NCBI GenBank assembly: GCA_026421245.1
Contig: JAPKDJ010000013.1
Location: 1-64,000, forward strand
Length of the DNA stretch: 64,000 bases
Reading direction: 5' to 3'
Source: Akkermansiaceae bacterium
GTDB lineage: Bacteria; Verrucomicrobiota; Verrucomicrobiia; Verrucomicrobiales; Akkermansiaceae
The notes under the pieces are model-generated. The model was not told the DNA's origin. It saw only the letters and a list, made by a program, of their open reading frames with translations, and did no database searches. Positions 19,957 to 29,535 of the stretch are shown here, in pieces; the first letter of the stretch is position 1; each line of letters begins with the position of its first letter. The position numbers and the translations under genes were made by a program.

Positions 19957-20850
19957 TTAAAGGTCGGCGTCTTGGTGCGAGCCGGATACTGGGGAAGTGC
20001 TGTGAACGATGCAGTTTGTCAATTGCGCATCCCGCAAAACCTTCGTTCCGGGCCAGAGAATGGAGTTTGTGACTGAAGATCCTGCTTCGACGAGGCATCC
20101 TGGGCCCACCCAGGAATTTTCGACTTCGGCCTCCGAGGAGACATTGGCTTCGGGTGAAATTTCAGGAGTGATCGCGAAACTGGCTTTGAGGTAGGACTCC
20201 CGGGAGCCCAGATCGAGCCACTGCGGGCTGCCCTTGACGTGATAGGCTCCCAGTTCGCCGCGTTTGATGAGTTTGAGGAAGGTCGGGATGATGGAGATTT
20301 TTTCGTTGGAGGGGATGAGATCGAGGATTTCGGCGTCGATGACATAGATTCCGGTGAACTGGTGGGTACCGGTCTGGCCGTTAACCTTGCCACGGATATC
20401 GGTGATGCGGTGGCCTTTCATGGCGAGATGAAGGGCCGGGCCGTGGCCCTGAACGGCGAGGGTTGCGGTGTTGTTTGAGGCCATGTGGCCGGTGATGAGC
20501 CGGTCGATGGGGAGGTCGGTGATGATGTCACCATTGTAAATGAGGACGGGGTCGCCCTTGATCCAATCGGCAATATTTTTAATGCCGCCACCAGTTTCGA
20601 GGAGGTTCGGTTCGTGGAAGAACGTCAACTCGGCTCCGCGATAGGTTCCCTCAGGGAAAGCTTCCTGCCATGCTTCGTGGAGATGATGAGTGTTGATGGC
20701 GAAGTCGGTAATTCCGGCATCGAGGCAGTGGTCGAGGACGTGGGTGATGAGCGGGCGGTTGGCGAAGGGGATGAGGGGTTTGGGCAGGGTATTGGTGAGG
20801 GGCTGTAGGCGTGTGCCCAATCCAGCTCCGAGAAGAAATGCTTTCCGCAT
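19957..20850 (-). CDS. nucleotidyltransferase, MurU-like
   Basis: MRKAFLLGAGLGTRLQPLTNTLPKPLIPFANRPLI; left-handed beta-helix-like C-terminus. Confidence 0.9.
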   Translation of the reverse strand: MRKAFLLGAGLGTRLQPLTNTLPKPLIPFANRPLITHVLDHCLDAGITDFAINTHHLHEAWQEAFPEGTYRGAELTFFHEPNLLETGGGIKNIADWIKGDPVLIYNGDIITDLPIDRLITGHMASNNTATLAVQGHGPALHLAMKGHRITDIRGKVNGQTGTHQFTGIYVIDAEILDLIPSNEKISIIPTFLKLIKRGELGAYHVKGSPQWLDLGSRESYLKASFAITPEISPEANVSSEAEVENSWVGPGCLVEAGSSVTNSILWPGTKVLRDAQLTNCIVHSTSPVSGSHQDADL

Positions 20851-20924
20851 GGGTGAAGAATGATTTGATCATGGCGGCTTTGGAAGAAACAATTGTTCTT
20901 CCTCGTAAATCGGCCCACTCACTC

Positions 20925-23903
20925 ATGAAAAGATACATTGCTTCATTTCTTCTCGCCTCTCCCGTCATGGCTTTGCCGGAGGGTTATGAACTTACAAACT
21001 GGGCCGAGCCCTTTGATGTGGAGTATCCCACCGCGATCACGGCTGCGGCAGATGGGACAGTTTATGTCTCGGTTGATAAGAACGGGTCGCTCGGGAAGGA
21101 AAAGAATATGGGGAAAATCGTTTCGTGTCGGGATACCGATGGAGACGGAAAAGCGGACAAGTTTGTCGATTTTGTGCCCAATGTGGACAGCCCCCGGGGC
21201 GGTCATTTTGTGAGAGATACCCTGTATTTGATTCACCCTCCGTTTCTGAGTTCATTTCGGGATACGACGGGGGATGGGGTGGCTGACGAGCATAAGGTGC
21301 TTTTGGAAAACATTGGATTTGGTCTTCGTCATCCGCGCGGATCAGACCACACCACGAATGGTTGCCGGATGGGGATCGACGGTTGGTTATACATCGCGGT
21401 GGGGGATTTTGGGATGGAGGCAACCAAAGGAACCGATGGGAAGGTTGTCACTCTTCAAGGAGGAGGCGTTGCGAGGGTGCGGCCTGATGGGAGTGATCTA
21501 GAGGTTTACTCCTATCACACCCGGAACATTTGCGATGTCGCGATTAGTCCGACGATGGACCTCTTCACGCGCGACAACACGAACGACGGTAAAGGGTGGA
21601 ATATCCGGGTTCATCATCTTACCAACGGTTCCGAGCACGGGTATCCTAGGCTTTACAAAAACTTCACAGATGAAGCGGTGAAACCAATGCTCGATCTGGG
21701 TGGCGGGAGTGGAACGGGGGCGCTTTATCTTGCTGAGCCGGGGCATGAGGAAATGCTTCTGACCTGTGATTGGACCACGGGGAAAATCTATCTTGATACC
21801 CTGAAGCCGCAGGGCGCTGACTTTTCGCTCAAGGAAAGTGTGTTTCTTGATCTGACCCGCGCGATTGATATCGATGTCGATGGTTCATCGAATCTTTACG
21901 TGTGCGACTGGCGGGATGGACGGTTTAAGTTTGCAGGCAAGGGGAAGAAAGTGGGAATGGTGCAAAAGCTGACGAAGAAGGGCTTGGAAGTGGAGCCATT
22001 TCCCGATCTGACCAAGATGAAGCTGGCGGAGCTGGTTAATCAGTTAAAGAGCAAGTCAGGGGTTCGGAGGTTGGAAGCGCAGAGGGAGATTCTTACGCGT
22101 AATCAACGCGATGCGGTAATGCTGATCTATAAAATAGTGTTTGAACGACAAGTGTCGATTGAATCGCAGGCAGCATTAATGTTCACCCTTGCCCAGTTGG
22201 ATATGACAACTGCAGATTCGCTCATCGCATTGTCGAGCACCTACGATTCTCGTCAGCATATCAGCGAATTCGCCTTGCGAGCCGCCGGTGATCAGAAGAG
22301 GAGGGAACTCAGCCTGATGAGTTTAAAGGCTGTTTTGCAGGCCTTGAAATCTCCGAAACCACGTATCCAACTTCAAGCCATCGTAGCCCTCATGCGGATC
22401 AAGAACCCTGGAAAAGAGGCGACCAAAGCGATCGTGGAGACTGCTTCCAGTTCTGAGGATCGCCGTATCAAGAACACTGCGATTCGGTCTTTGGTTTCTA
22501 TTGGAGACACCGATCAACTTCTGGCTCATTCCGACAATCGCTTGGCACAGCTCGCATTGATGAGGCTGCACAAGCCAGAGGTCATTTCGGGAGTTGTTAC
22601 GAAACTCGAACAAAGCGAGGGGATCGAAAGACTTGGCTTGATTGAAGTCTTGGCTCGTCTCTTTCATCGTGAAGCCAAGTGGGACCTCAAGAGCTGGTGG
22701 GGGACTCGTCCCGATGATCGCGGCCCCTACTTTGCTCCCGAAACTTGGGAAGAAACCGAGCATATCAAGGCAGCTCTGGAAAGGAGCTTTGAAAAACTCA
22801 ACAAAGACGAGCAAGGACAGATGCTTGCGATTCTTGGGAAGAACCGGGTGCCTGTTTCGCAGTTGAAACTGGGTGACCAAGATCCTTTCTCGCTCGCACT
22901 CGTGACTCCAACTCCCGACCAAACTCAGATCAATATTTTGACCGGGGCGGGGAAGGATTCGAAACGACCCTGGGAAGAGCGGGTGAATGCCTATCGTGCT
23001 CTGGGTCGGCTCGAAGGGAAGACGGTTGCCAAACAAGTTCAGATCTTGGGTGCCTGGCTCGATCAAGGAGTCAAGAGATCAGATGTTGAACGTGAGCTCA
23101 ATGACTTCGTCAATCAGCCCGCTCTCATTCTCTCGACCAAGGAACTCCGTAAAATAGCGGCTAAGGGAAGTAAATCTGAAAGCCGCGTGGCGTGGAGAAC
23201 TCTACTGACGTTCACTCAAAGCCCGCTTATCAAGGAGAATCAAAAGACTCCGATCTTGAATATGGTGAAAAAGAATCCTCGTGAAGAGGGCCTATATCTA
23301 GCGCTCTCGGATCTCCTTTTGCCTGGTTTTGACGAGCAGATCGAAAACGCCATCAATAGTGATAATGACACGCTCATCGAATTAGCAAGGCGCACCAAAA
23401 AGATCATTGCAGAGGCCAAAGCCAGTGCCGGTAAAAAAGTCGCTGAATTGAAAGTAGAGGAACTCTCCAAGATCGCCATGGCAGCGAAAGGTGATGCTGT
23501 CATCGGTGAGAAGCTCTACATTCGGCAGGGCTGTATTGCCTGTCACGCAGTTGATCAAAAAGCAGTTCAAAAGGGGCCCTACCTTGGTTCCGCCGGAAGC
23601 AAGTTTACCAAAGACTATCTCATTCAATCGATTCTCGATCCCAATGCGGTGGTTGCACAGGGTTTTCAGACCGAGTTGGTTACGATGAAGGATAAGTCGG
23701 TCCACCTTGGTTTCGTAACGCGGGAGGAAGACGGGGTGGTCGATATCCGGAACATCGCGGGAATTGTGACCCAGCTCAAAGGAGGCGAGATCGTAAAGCG
23801 GGACCATCAGGATAATTCCATGATGCCTGCCGGGCTTGCTGGAACTCTGACGGTGGATGGATTCAATCATCTCATCGCCTACCTTTCTTCAATGAGGGAG
23901 TAG
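20925..23903 (+). CDS. PVC-type haem-binding protein: beta-propeller, HEAT-like region and C-terminal cytochrome c domain
   Basis: MKRYIASFLLASPVMALPEGYELTNWAEPFDVEYPTAITAAADGTVYVS; C-terminal GEKLYIRQGCIACHAVDQKAVQKGPYLG. Confidence 0.9.
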   Translation: MKRYIASFLLASPVMALPEGYELTNWAEPFDVEYPTAITAAADGTVYVSVDKNGSLGKEKNMGKIVSCRDTDGDGKADKFVDFVPNVDSPRGGHFVRDTLYLIHPPFLSSFRDTTGDGVADEHKVLLENIGFGLRHPRGSDHTTNGCRMGIDGWLYIAVGDFGMEATKGTDGKVVTLQGGGVARVRPDGSDLEVYSYHTRNICDVAISPTMDLFTRDNTNDGKGWNIRVHHLTNGSEHGYPRLYKNFTDEAVKPMLDLGGGSGTGALYLAEPGHEEMLLTCDWTTGKIYLDTLKPQGADFSLKESVFLDLTRAIDIDVDGSSNLYVCDWRDGRFKFAGKGKKVGMVQKLTKKGLEVEPFPDLTKMKLAELVNQLKSKSGVRRLEAQREILTRNQRDAVMLIYKIVFERQVSIESQAALMFTLAQLDMTTADSLIALSSTYDSRQHISEFALRAAGDQKRRELSLMSLKAVLQALKSPKPRIQLQAIVALMRIKNPGKEATKAIVETASSSEDRRIKNTAIRSLVSIGDTDQLLAHSDNRLAQLALMRLHKPEVISGVVTKLEQSEGIERLGLIEVLARLFHREAKWDLKSWWGTRPDDRGPYFAPETWEETEHIKAALERSFEKLNKDEQGQMLAILGKNRVPVSQLKLGDQDPFSLALVTPTPDQTQINILTGAGKDSKRPWEERVNAYRALGRLEGKTVAKQVQILGAWLDQGVKRSDVERELNDFVNQPALILSTKELRKIAAKGSKSESRVAWRTLLTFTQSPLIKENQKTPILNMVKKNPREEGLYLALSDLLLPGFDEQIENAINSDNDTLIELARRTKKIIAEAKASAGKKVAELKVEELSKIAMAAKGDAVIGEKLYIRQGCIACHAVDQKAVQKGPYLGSAGSKFTKDYLIQSILDPNAVVAQGFQTELVTMKDKSVHLGFVTREEDGVVDIRNIAGIVTQLKGGEIVKRDHQDNSMMPAGLAGTLTVDGFNHLIAYLSSMRE

Positions 23904-24281
23904 AGGCCCTTCTGTTGTTTGGTGTGGTGCTGGTAAAACAGCATGATGGAGTTTTTTTCAGCTCTTCTCTTCCTGATTTCTGCTCCGATCGCTCTGGCCA
24001 AAAAGCCACAATCGCGGTTTGGCTTGTTTTGAGGGTTTCTACCGGTTGTCCGGGATAAACGCTGAGAGTTAGAAACAAATCAAGGGTTTCTGTGTTTTCG
24101 AGGTTGAGGGCGACCACATCGTGGTGACCACGCGGTAAACTGGGAAAAGTGAAGGAGCTTTAGCACGAACTGCGGTCTTTTGGGGGGTGCCCAAGAATTA
24201 GGTCCCTTGTTTCAGCGAGCTTTCTTACTCTGGAAAGAAAATCACCCTTGCCCCTGCCTCATCTTTGCCGATATTTCGTCC

Positions 24282-25886
24282 ATGAGCGATGACGACAAAG
24301 GCGGCCCCAAGGGGCCGGGCTATCCGGATCCTGAAGAGTTCCGTAAGACCCTTGAGGGGATGTTTGGGAAAATGGGTAAGGGTGGATTTACCATTCCCGG
24401 GATGAGTGACAGTCCATTTGGGCAAGAAGCCGAGTCGGATGAGGTGGATGTCGTCGAGCCGGAGGTTGACGATATTTTTCAGTTCGACCTTCTGCCCAGG
24501 GATATCAAGGCGCACCTTGATCGTTTTGTGATCCGCCAGGATGAAGCGAAGAAAGCTCTCGCGATCGCGGTTTGTGATCATTACAACCACGTCAAAGCCC
24601 TGAAGTCCCACGATGAAGAAGGCGAGCGCCTCGAGTTACAAAAGCAGAACGTGATGGTAGTTGGGCCGACCGGAGTCGGGAAAACCTACCTCGTGAAACA
24701 TATTGCCGAACTGATCGGAGTGCCTTTTGTGAAGGCGGATGCGACCAAGTTTTCCGAAACAGGTTATGTGGGCGGGGACGTCGATGATTTGGTTCGGGAG
24801 TTGGTCTCCAAGGCCAATGGCGACGTTTCACTCGCTGAGTATGGGATCATCTATATTGATGAAGTTGACAAGTTGGCTTCAAGTGGTGGAGCGGGAATGA
24901 TCGGTCGGGATGTGAGCGGTCGCGGGGTGCAAACAACCTTGCTGAAGCTCATGGAAGAGACGGAAGTTCCACTCCGGAATCCCCAGGATATGCGGGGACA
25001 AATGATGGCGATGATGGACATGAAAAAAGGTGAAAGCCAAAAAGACTCCATCAATACGCGTCACATTTTATTCATCGTGAGTGGAGCCTTTTCGGGACTT
25101 GAAAAGATTGTTCGGAAGCGCAGCCAGGCAGCGCAGATTGGTTTTTCCGCCGAACAAGCCGAACCTGCGATGGATGGGGAACTTTTTAAACATGTGACCA
25201 CCCAGGACTACATTGACTTCGGATTTGAAGCCGAGTTCATTGGCCGGATTCCGGTCCGGGTCGTTTGCGAACATCTCGAAGCTCCTGATCTTGAGGCTAT
25301 TTTAAAATACTCGGAGGGGAGTTTGTTGCGTCAATACGAGCGTGAGTTCGAAGCGTATGGAATCGAAGTTAAGTTCATGGATTCCGGAATTAGACGTATC
25401 GCCGAGATGGCAGCTGGGGAGAAAACCGGTGCCCGTGGCCTCATGACGGTGGGGGAGAAGATTCTCCGTGACTTTAAGTATGAACTTCCCGGAACTTCGG
25501 TGACCGAGTTAACAGTCGATGATGATCTCATCGATAATCGCGAAAAACATCTCGAGGGCTACCGGGAGCTTGGTCAGGAACTCGTGGTTGAGAAAGCACG
25601 TCAGGAAGTCGATGCTTTTATCCGTGAGTTCAAGGACAAACACGGTGTCGTCATTAAGCTTTCAGATGATGCGGTTTCACGCCTGGTGAAAATGGCCGGC
25701 GAACAAGCACGGAGTGTCTTCCAAGTCGCCCGACAGCATTTCCGGGACTACCAGTTTGGGCTCAAGCTGATTCAGAAGAACACAGGGCAGGGGGAGTTTG
25801 TCCTGACCGACTCTTCAGTGGAAGATCCCGACAAGTTTCTCAGTGAACTCGTGGTCCAATCCTATCGAGACCAGAAGGACCGCTAG
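24282..25886 (+). CDS. ClpX-like AAA+ ATPase lacking an evident zinc-binding N-domain
   Basis: Walker A GPTGVGKTYLVKHI, Walker B IIYIDEVDKLA, GRDVSGRGVQTTLLKLMEETEVPL; MSDDDKGGP start chosen over the longer ORF. Confidence 0.85.
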   Translation: MSDDDKGGPKGPGYPDPEEFRKTLEGMFGKMGKGGFTIPGMSDSPFGQEAESDEVDVVEPEVDDIFQFDLLPRDIKAHLDRFVIRQDEAKKALAIAVCDHYNHVKALKSHDEEGERLELQKQNVMVVGPTGVGKTYLVKHIAELIGVPFVKADATKFSETGYVGGDVDDLVRELVSKANGDVSLAEYGIIYIDEVDKLASSGGAGMIGRDVSGRGVQTTLLKLMEETEVPLRNPQDMRGQMMAMMDMKKGESQKDSINTRHILFIVSGAFSGLEKIVRKRSQAAQIGFSAEQAEPAMDGELFKHVTTQDYIDFGFEAEFIGRIPVRVVCEHLEAPDLEAILKYSEGSLLRQYEREFEAYGIEVKFMDSGIRRIAEMAAGEKTGARGLMTVGEKILRDFKYELPGTSVTELTVDDDLIDNREKHLEGYRELGQELVVEKARQEVDAFIREFKDKHGVVIKLSDDAVSRLVKMAGEQARSVFQVARQHFRDYQFGLKLIQKNTGQGEFVLTDSSVEDPDKFLSELVVQSYRDQKDR

Positions 25887-26215
25887 AAGCGAATTGCGAT
25901 GCCACTCTGAAAGATCAGATCTGAGCTCTCTTTGTCCGAAGGGGGGCGACTGTTGTAGTAAGGCTTCATGCCGACGCGTCACGAAAGGTCGTCGGTCAGG
26001 TAGATGTCGAGTATGAGATGATTGCAACTCCCGAAAAGACTCAGCGATTCCTTGGTCGTGGTGTCGTGATATTCCGAATAATAGTAATCGGTCCCGTCGT
26101 GTGCCTCCCTGATGGAATCCCGGCAAGTTTCCAAGAAACGAAGAGGGTAGGTTAGGCTGTCGTTATTACCACTCGGGTAGCCCTGGTCTCCCGCTAAAGT
26201 GTGTTTCTCGCTGGG
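25883..26215 (-). pseudogene. outer-membrane beta-barrel-like protein C-terminal remnant
   Basis: EKHTLAGDQGYPSGNNDSLTYPLRFLETCRDSIREAHDGTDYYYSEYHDTTTKESLSLFGSCNHLILDIYLTDDLS*RVGMKPYYNSRPPSDKESSDLIFQSGIAIRF*, with an in-frame TGA and terminal Phe; stop overlaps the ClpX-like stop (CTAG). Confidence 0.55.
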
Positions 26216-26402
26216 CTCACCGATTCGCTGGCAAGGGCGCCCAGTGGCGGAAGATCAAAGTGAGGAATCAAGGTTTTTTTGCGAGCGAGAACTGCGATGT
26301 GAAATAATACTCGCCATGAGATCGGCAAGGGAGTTCATGAAAAAGCTTGGCAAGCGCAAGAGGCTATTCCTCTTCGGTGAAGTTGAGCTCAGAGTGCTGT
26401 TT

Positions 26403-27119
26403 TCAGGGAAGTTTCCAGGCGTCTCGTTTGGCTTTGTATTCGCTAACGGAAAGAAGCACGTAGACCGGCTGTTTGGTCGGATCGAGCCAAGCAACGAGTT
26501 TTATCAAATTTTCCTCGGACATGGTTGTGCATCCTGCCGTGGGTTTACTGCCCCCCCCCCGCCAGATATGAAAAAATACGGCCGATCCTGCATAGGGTTT
26601 GGCTTTTGGTGGAGGATTGTGAGCGATGAAAAGTTTAAGCGAGTGAGCGAAATCGTTTTGCTTCATCTGTTGCTTTTTCTCCCACGCCGTTTTCGGTTGG
26701 TGGGGGAGGATCCGATGTTGGTTGTAGTAGGGGGATTTTGAATCCTCGACCCAAAGATCACGAGGGGTGACTTTTCGATAAGGAAGCTTGGGATGCTTGT
26801 GAATGGCTGGGGCATCTCCCCAGGCGCCTCCAATGAAGAAAATTCCAGCCGGAGATTTGACATCACCTTCTTTTTTCAAAGTTGCTCCTTTTGGTGACGA
26901 ATGGATCCCGAGACCCCAGGCAGACCCTTTGCGCCCAAGACGAACTTTAATTGGGTCGCTCACTTTTTTCCACTGGGTCCCGTTTCGCTGATAGAGGTAA
27001 AGGTCAGCGTAAGAGCTATTCCAAGAGCTGGTGTAGGCAACGACCGCCTGTTTGCTAGTTGCGGGCACGCTCTGCCCAACCAGAGGAAGGATTGTGAGCA
27101 GAAAGACGAGGATTTTCAT
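26403..27119 (-). CDS. L,D-transpeptidase (YkuD-like) family protein
   Basis: Signal peptide; FFHIWRGGGSKPTAGCTTM catalytic His/Cys motif. Confidence 0.82.
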   Translation of the reverse strand: MKILVFLLTILPLVGQSVPATSKQAVVAYTSSWNSSYADLYLYQRNGTQWKKVSDPIKVRLGRKGSAWGLGIHSSPKGATLKKEGDVKSPAGIFFIGGAWGDAPAIHKHPKLPYRKVTPRDLWVEDSKSPYYNQHRILPHQPKTAWEKKQQMKQNDFAHSLKLFIAHNPPPKAKPYAGSAVFFHIWRGGGSKPTAGCTTMSEENLIKLVAWLDPTKQPVYVLLSVSEYKAKRDAWKLP

Positions 27120-27149
27120 GAGGAGAATTTAACCGATCCTCATCTGAAA

Positions 27150-27836
27150 TCAATTGCCGAAGAAGTTATCAAGATCGACTCCTTCATTCTCGACTGCATC
27201 GCCGTCATCGCGCCCGGTTGATTCGGGCAGAGTGTCGATAGGCTCGGTGACAACTTCGACTTCGCCCGATTCAAGAGCTCCGTCGAGATCGGCCCTAAGT
27301 TGGCCGATGATTTCCCCCCACCATTCATTGTCGGCGAGGAGATCTTCCTGATAGGCCTCTTGTTGCGTGAGATCGAGAAGCGGATAGAGGTCCGAAGCAA
27401 GATTTGACTCATCCGGGTTTCCGGCGACAAAGCCGTTGACGATGATCCCTTCCTGAAAGTCAGGATGATGGCTCACGAGCAAGGGGAAAACTTCTCGTCG
27501 TTGATTGGGAGTGAGTTGATAACGCTCCGTCATTTGCTGGAGTCGTTCACGGGTCTCCCGTTCGATTTGCTGCCCAACTTCATGGAGTGAGATGTCAGAG
27601 ACGGTCACCTCGTAAATGGTGGGATCCATTTTTTCGACGTTTCGGCTAGAGAGAGGAAGAGGGGTGGAGCGATCGATCCTTCGGGAGGATGTCGCCGTCG
27701 AACTGGGATCGGTCGTTGACTCGACAGAATTCGATTCAGCTCGTTTATTATCGTGTTCACGGAACGAGATGAAAAAGGCAAGTGTTCCCGATACGCAAAG
27801 AAGCGCAATGCCGAGAATAAACTGCGAACGGGTCAT
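27150..27836 (-). CDS. hypothetical protein with N-terminal TM helix
   Basis: Internal start MTRSQFILGIALLCVSGTLAFFISF; acidic C-terminus. Confidence 0.6.
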   Translation of the reverse strand: MTRSQFILGIALLCVSGTLAFFISFREHDNKRAESNSVESTTDPSSTATSSRRIDRSTPLPLSSRNVEKMDPTIYEVTVSDISLHEVGQQIERETRERLQQMTERYQLTPNQRREVFPLLVSHHPDFQEGIIVNGFVAGNPDESNLASDLYPLLDLTQQEAYQEDLLADNEWWGEIIGQLRADLDGALESGEVEVVTEPIDTLPESTGRDDGDAVENEGVDLDNFFGN

Positions 27837-27894
27837 AACTGGAAGAGAAGGGTAGTAGAAAAGAAGAGAGTAATGAAGGTCTAAATCCAAGGTC

Positions 27895-28131
27895 TCACGA
27901 CAGGGAATTTAAGCGAGGGCGAGGTTTGCGGCAAGTGAGGTTCATGAGTGCGCGGCGTCGTTGGTCTGGTAGGCTCTCTTTCACTCTGGGATCCTTTTTG
28001 AGAAGATTGAACGCGACACCACAAACCGTTTCCAGATTCTTCGCCGCGTTGGCTTTGTCGGTCTGATTATGATCTTTTCGGAAACCATCATGGCCAAACC
28101 GCCGGAGTAAAGATCGACTTCGCCAAGGCAT
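27895..28131 (-). pseudogene. ISAs1-type (IS4-like) transposase C-terminal remnant
   Basis: GHDGFRKDHNQTDKANAAKNLETVCGVAFNLLKKDPRVKESLPDQRRRALMNLTCRK resembles the EDxxRxRxxxAPENLAxLRHxALNLLK block. Confidence 0.65.
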
Positions 28132-28391
28132 CCTCGATCTTTCCGTGACAGCAGACGGCCAGAAAAAATCTGTGCCGTCTTATCGCTGTATGAGTAGACA
28201 AAAAAGGTAGTCGGAACCGTCGTGCCGAGAGACGCAAAAAGGCCAAAGAAAAGAGCGCCAAATCCTGCTTCAAAGGTTTGGTTCGAGATCGCTGGCGGCT
28301 CAGTTTTGAGAAACTCCACGATCTCCTGGCGATTCACATCGTAAGAGACAACCGAGCCCGCGAGTCGCCCGTAGAATCCGCGCTCAACTTC

Positions 28392-28535
28392 TTAAGCTGA
28401 CGTGAATCGGCGGGAGGCCTTGAATTGGTCGAGTTTTAGGAAGATTTTGGTGAAGGCTTCTTGGGCAAGATCGTCGGGGTCATTGCTCGGACGGACTTGT
28501 CGTCGGATGATTCCGTAGATCTGATCGTCGCTCAT
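28392..28535 (-). pseudogene. ECF sigma-70 factor N-terminal remnant
   Basis: MSDDQIYGIIRRQVRPSNDPDDLAQEAFTKIFLKLDQFKASRRFTSA*, sigma-70 region 2 motif then premature end. Confidence 0.7.
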
Positions 28536-28557
28536 GCAAGTCGCTCTTCTTTTTGGC

Positions 28558-29535
28558 CTACTTGAACTTGGTGCTCATCATCCATTCATACCAGGCATTC
28601 TCGAATGCCGCGTCGTCGGCGTAGCCATAGGTTTTGAGGAGAAGTTCCTGGGTTGGTTCTTGGCCGTCGCGAATCGCTTTGATGAACGACTGGTAGGTTT
28701 TGGCCCGCTCTTCGGTGCTCACAAGGAAGTAAGTGAGAGCAAACATGTAACCTGATTCGTTGGGTGAAAGAGTGATGACCTGCGCATTGATAGTTTTCAT
28801 CAGGCTGACGCGCTTTTCTTTTTTACAAAGCTTACGGAGAATTCGAGGCCAGGATTCCTCGGGTCCGAGGGTTCCTCCTTTGCGGGCGTCGACCTTGGCG
28901 TCCGGGTTGGCCCGGTAGTAAGCCTCGAAGTCGAGGTAGTAGATTGCGCAACGATCGAAAACCATGTGTTCTGCATAGTATCCCATTCCGGCGGTCATCC
29001 AGAAGGGGAGGTTCGCCTGTCGAGTTCGGCCTTTCATCAGAGCGGTTCCGAGGCGGTGAACGAGAATTTCCTTCTTGTCCTGTTCCTGACCTCCACCTGA
29101 GTTCATGGGGTCGGTTTTACAAATGACGAGGTAGCGGTTGTTCGGGTCGAGGTAGTTTCCGACTTTCTTGGTGATTTGAATGTGACCCGCAATCCAGTTG
29201 TATCTCTTGGCATCGGTCATGACACACCGATGGAAGGCATCGCCTGAATCAACGAGGTATGTAGTGAAGCGGAATTTGTCTTCTTTGCCGGCGTTCTGGC
29301 CGCTCGGGATCCGGAATTCGTTTTTCTCAAAGTCATCTTTGAGACCGGGAAGGATCTCGAAGAGAATTTCGTAAGTCTTTTCGCTAAACTTTCGGGCCGG
29401 ATCAGAACTGGTTCCACTGGTCCGGATCATGAAGTGATCGAGTTCCTTTTCGCGCCACTTCATATCGGGGAAGTGAGTGGTTTGGCCGTCGGCGACCCCA
29501 AAGGAAATGAAAGTAGCTGCAGCTAGAAAGAGCTT
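28558..29535 (-). CDS. gluzincin-like (DUF1570-like) secreted protein, HExxH position altered
   Basis: Signal peptide MKLFLAAATFISFGVADGQ; architecture LVHRLGTALM...LPFWMTAGMGYYAEHM resembles peptidase fold with HExxH and downstream E. Confidence 0.5.
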   Translation of the reverse strand, partial: KLFLAAATFISFGVADGQTTHFPDMKWREKELDHFMIRTSGTSSDPARKFSEKTYEILFEILPGLKDDFEKNEFRIPSGQNAGKEDKFRFTTYLVDSGDAFHRCVMTDAKRYNWIAGHIQITKKVGNYLDPNNRYLVICKTDPMNSGGGQEQDKKEILVHRLGTALMKGRTRQANLPFWMTAGMGYYAEHMVFDRCAIYYLDFEAYYRANPDAKVDARKGGTLGPEESWPRILRKLCKKEKRVSLMKTINAQVITLSPNESGYMFALTYFLVSTEERAKTYQSFIKAIRDGQEPTQELLLKTYGYADDAAFENAWYEWMMSTKFK

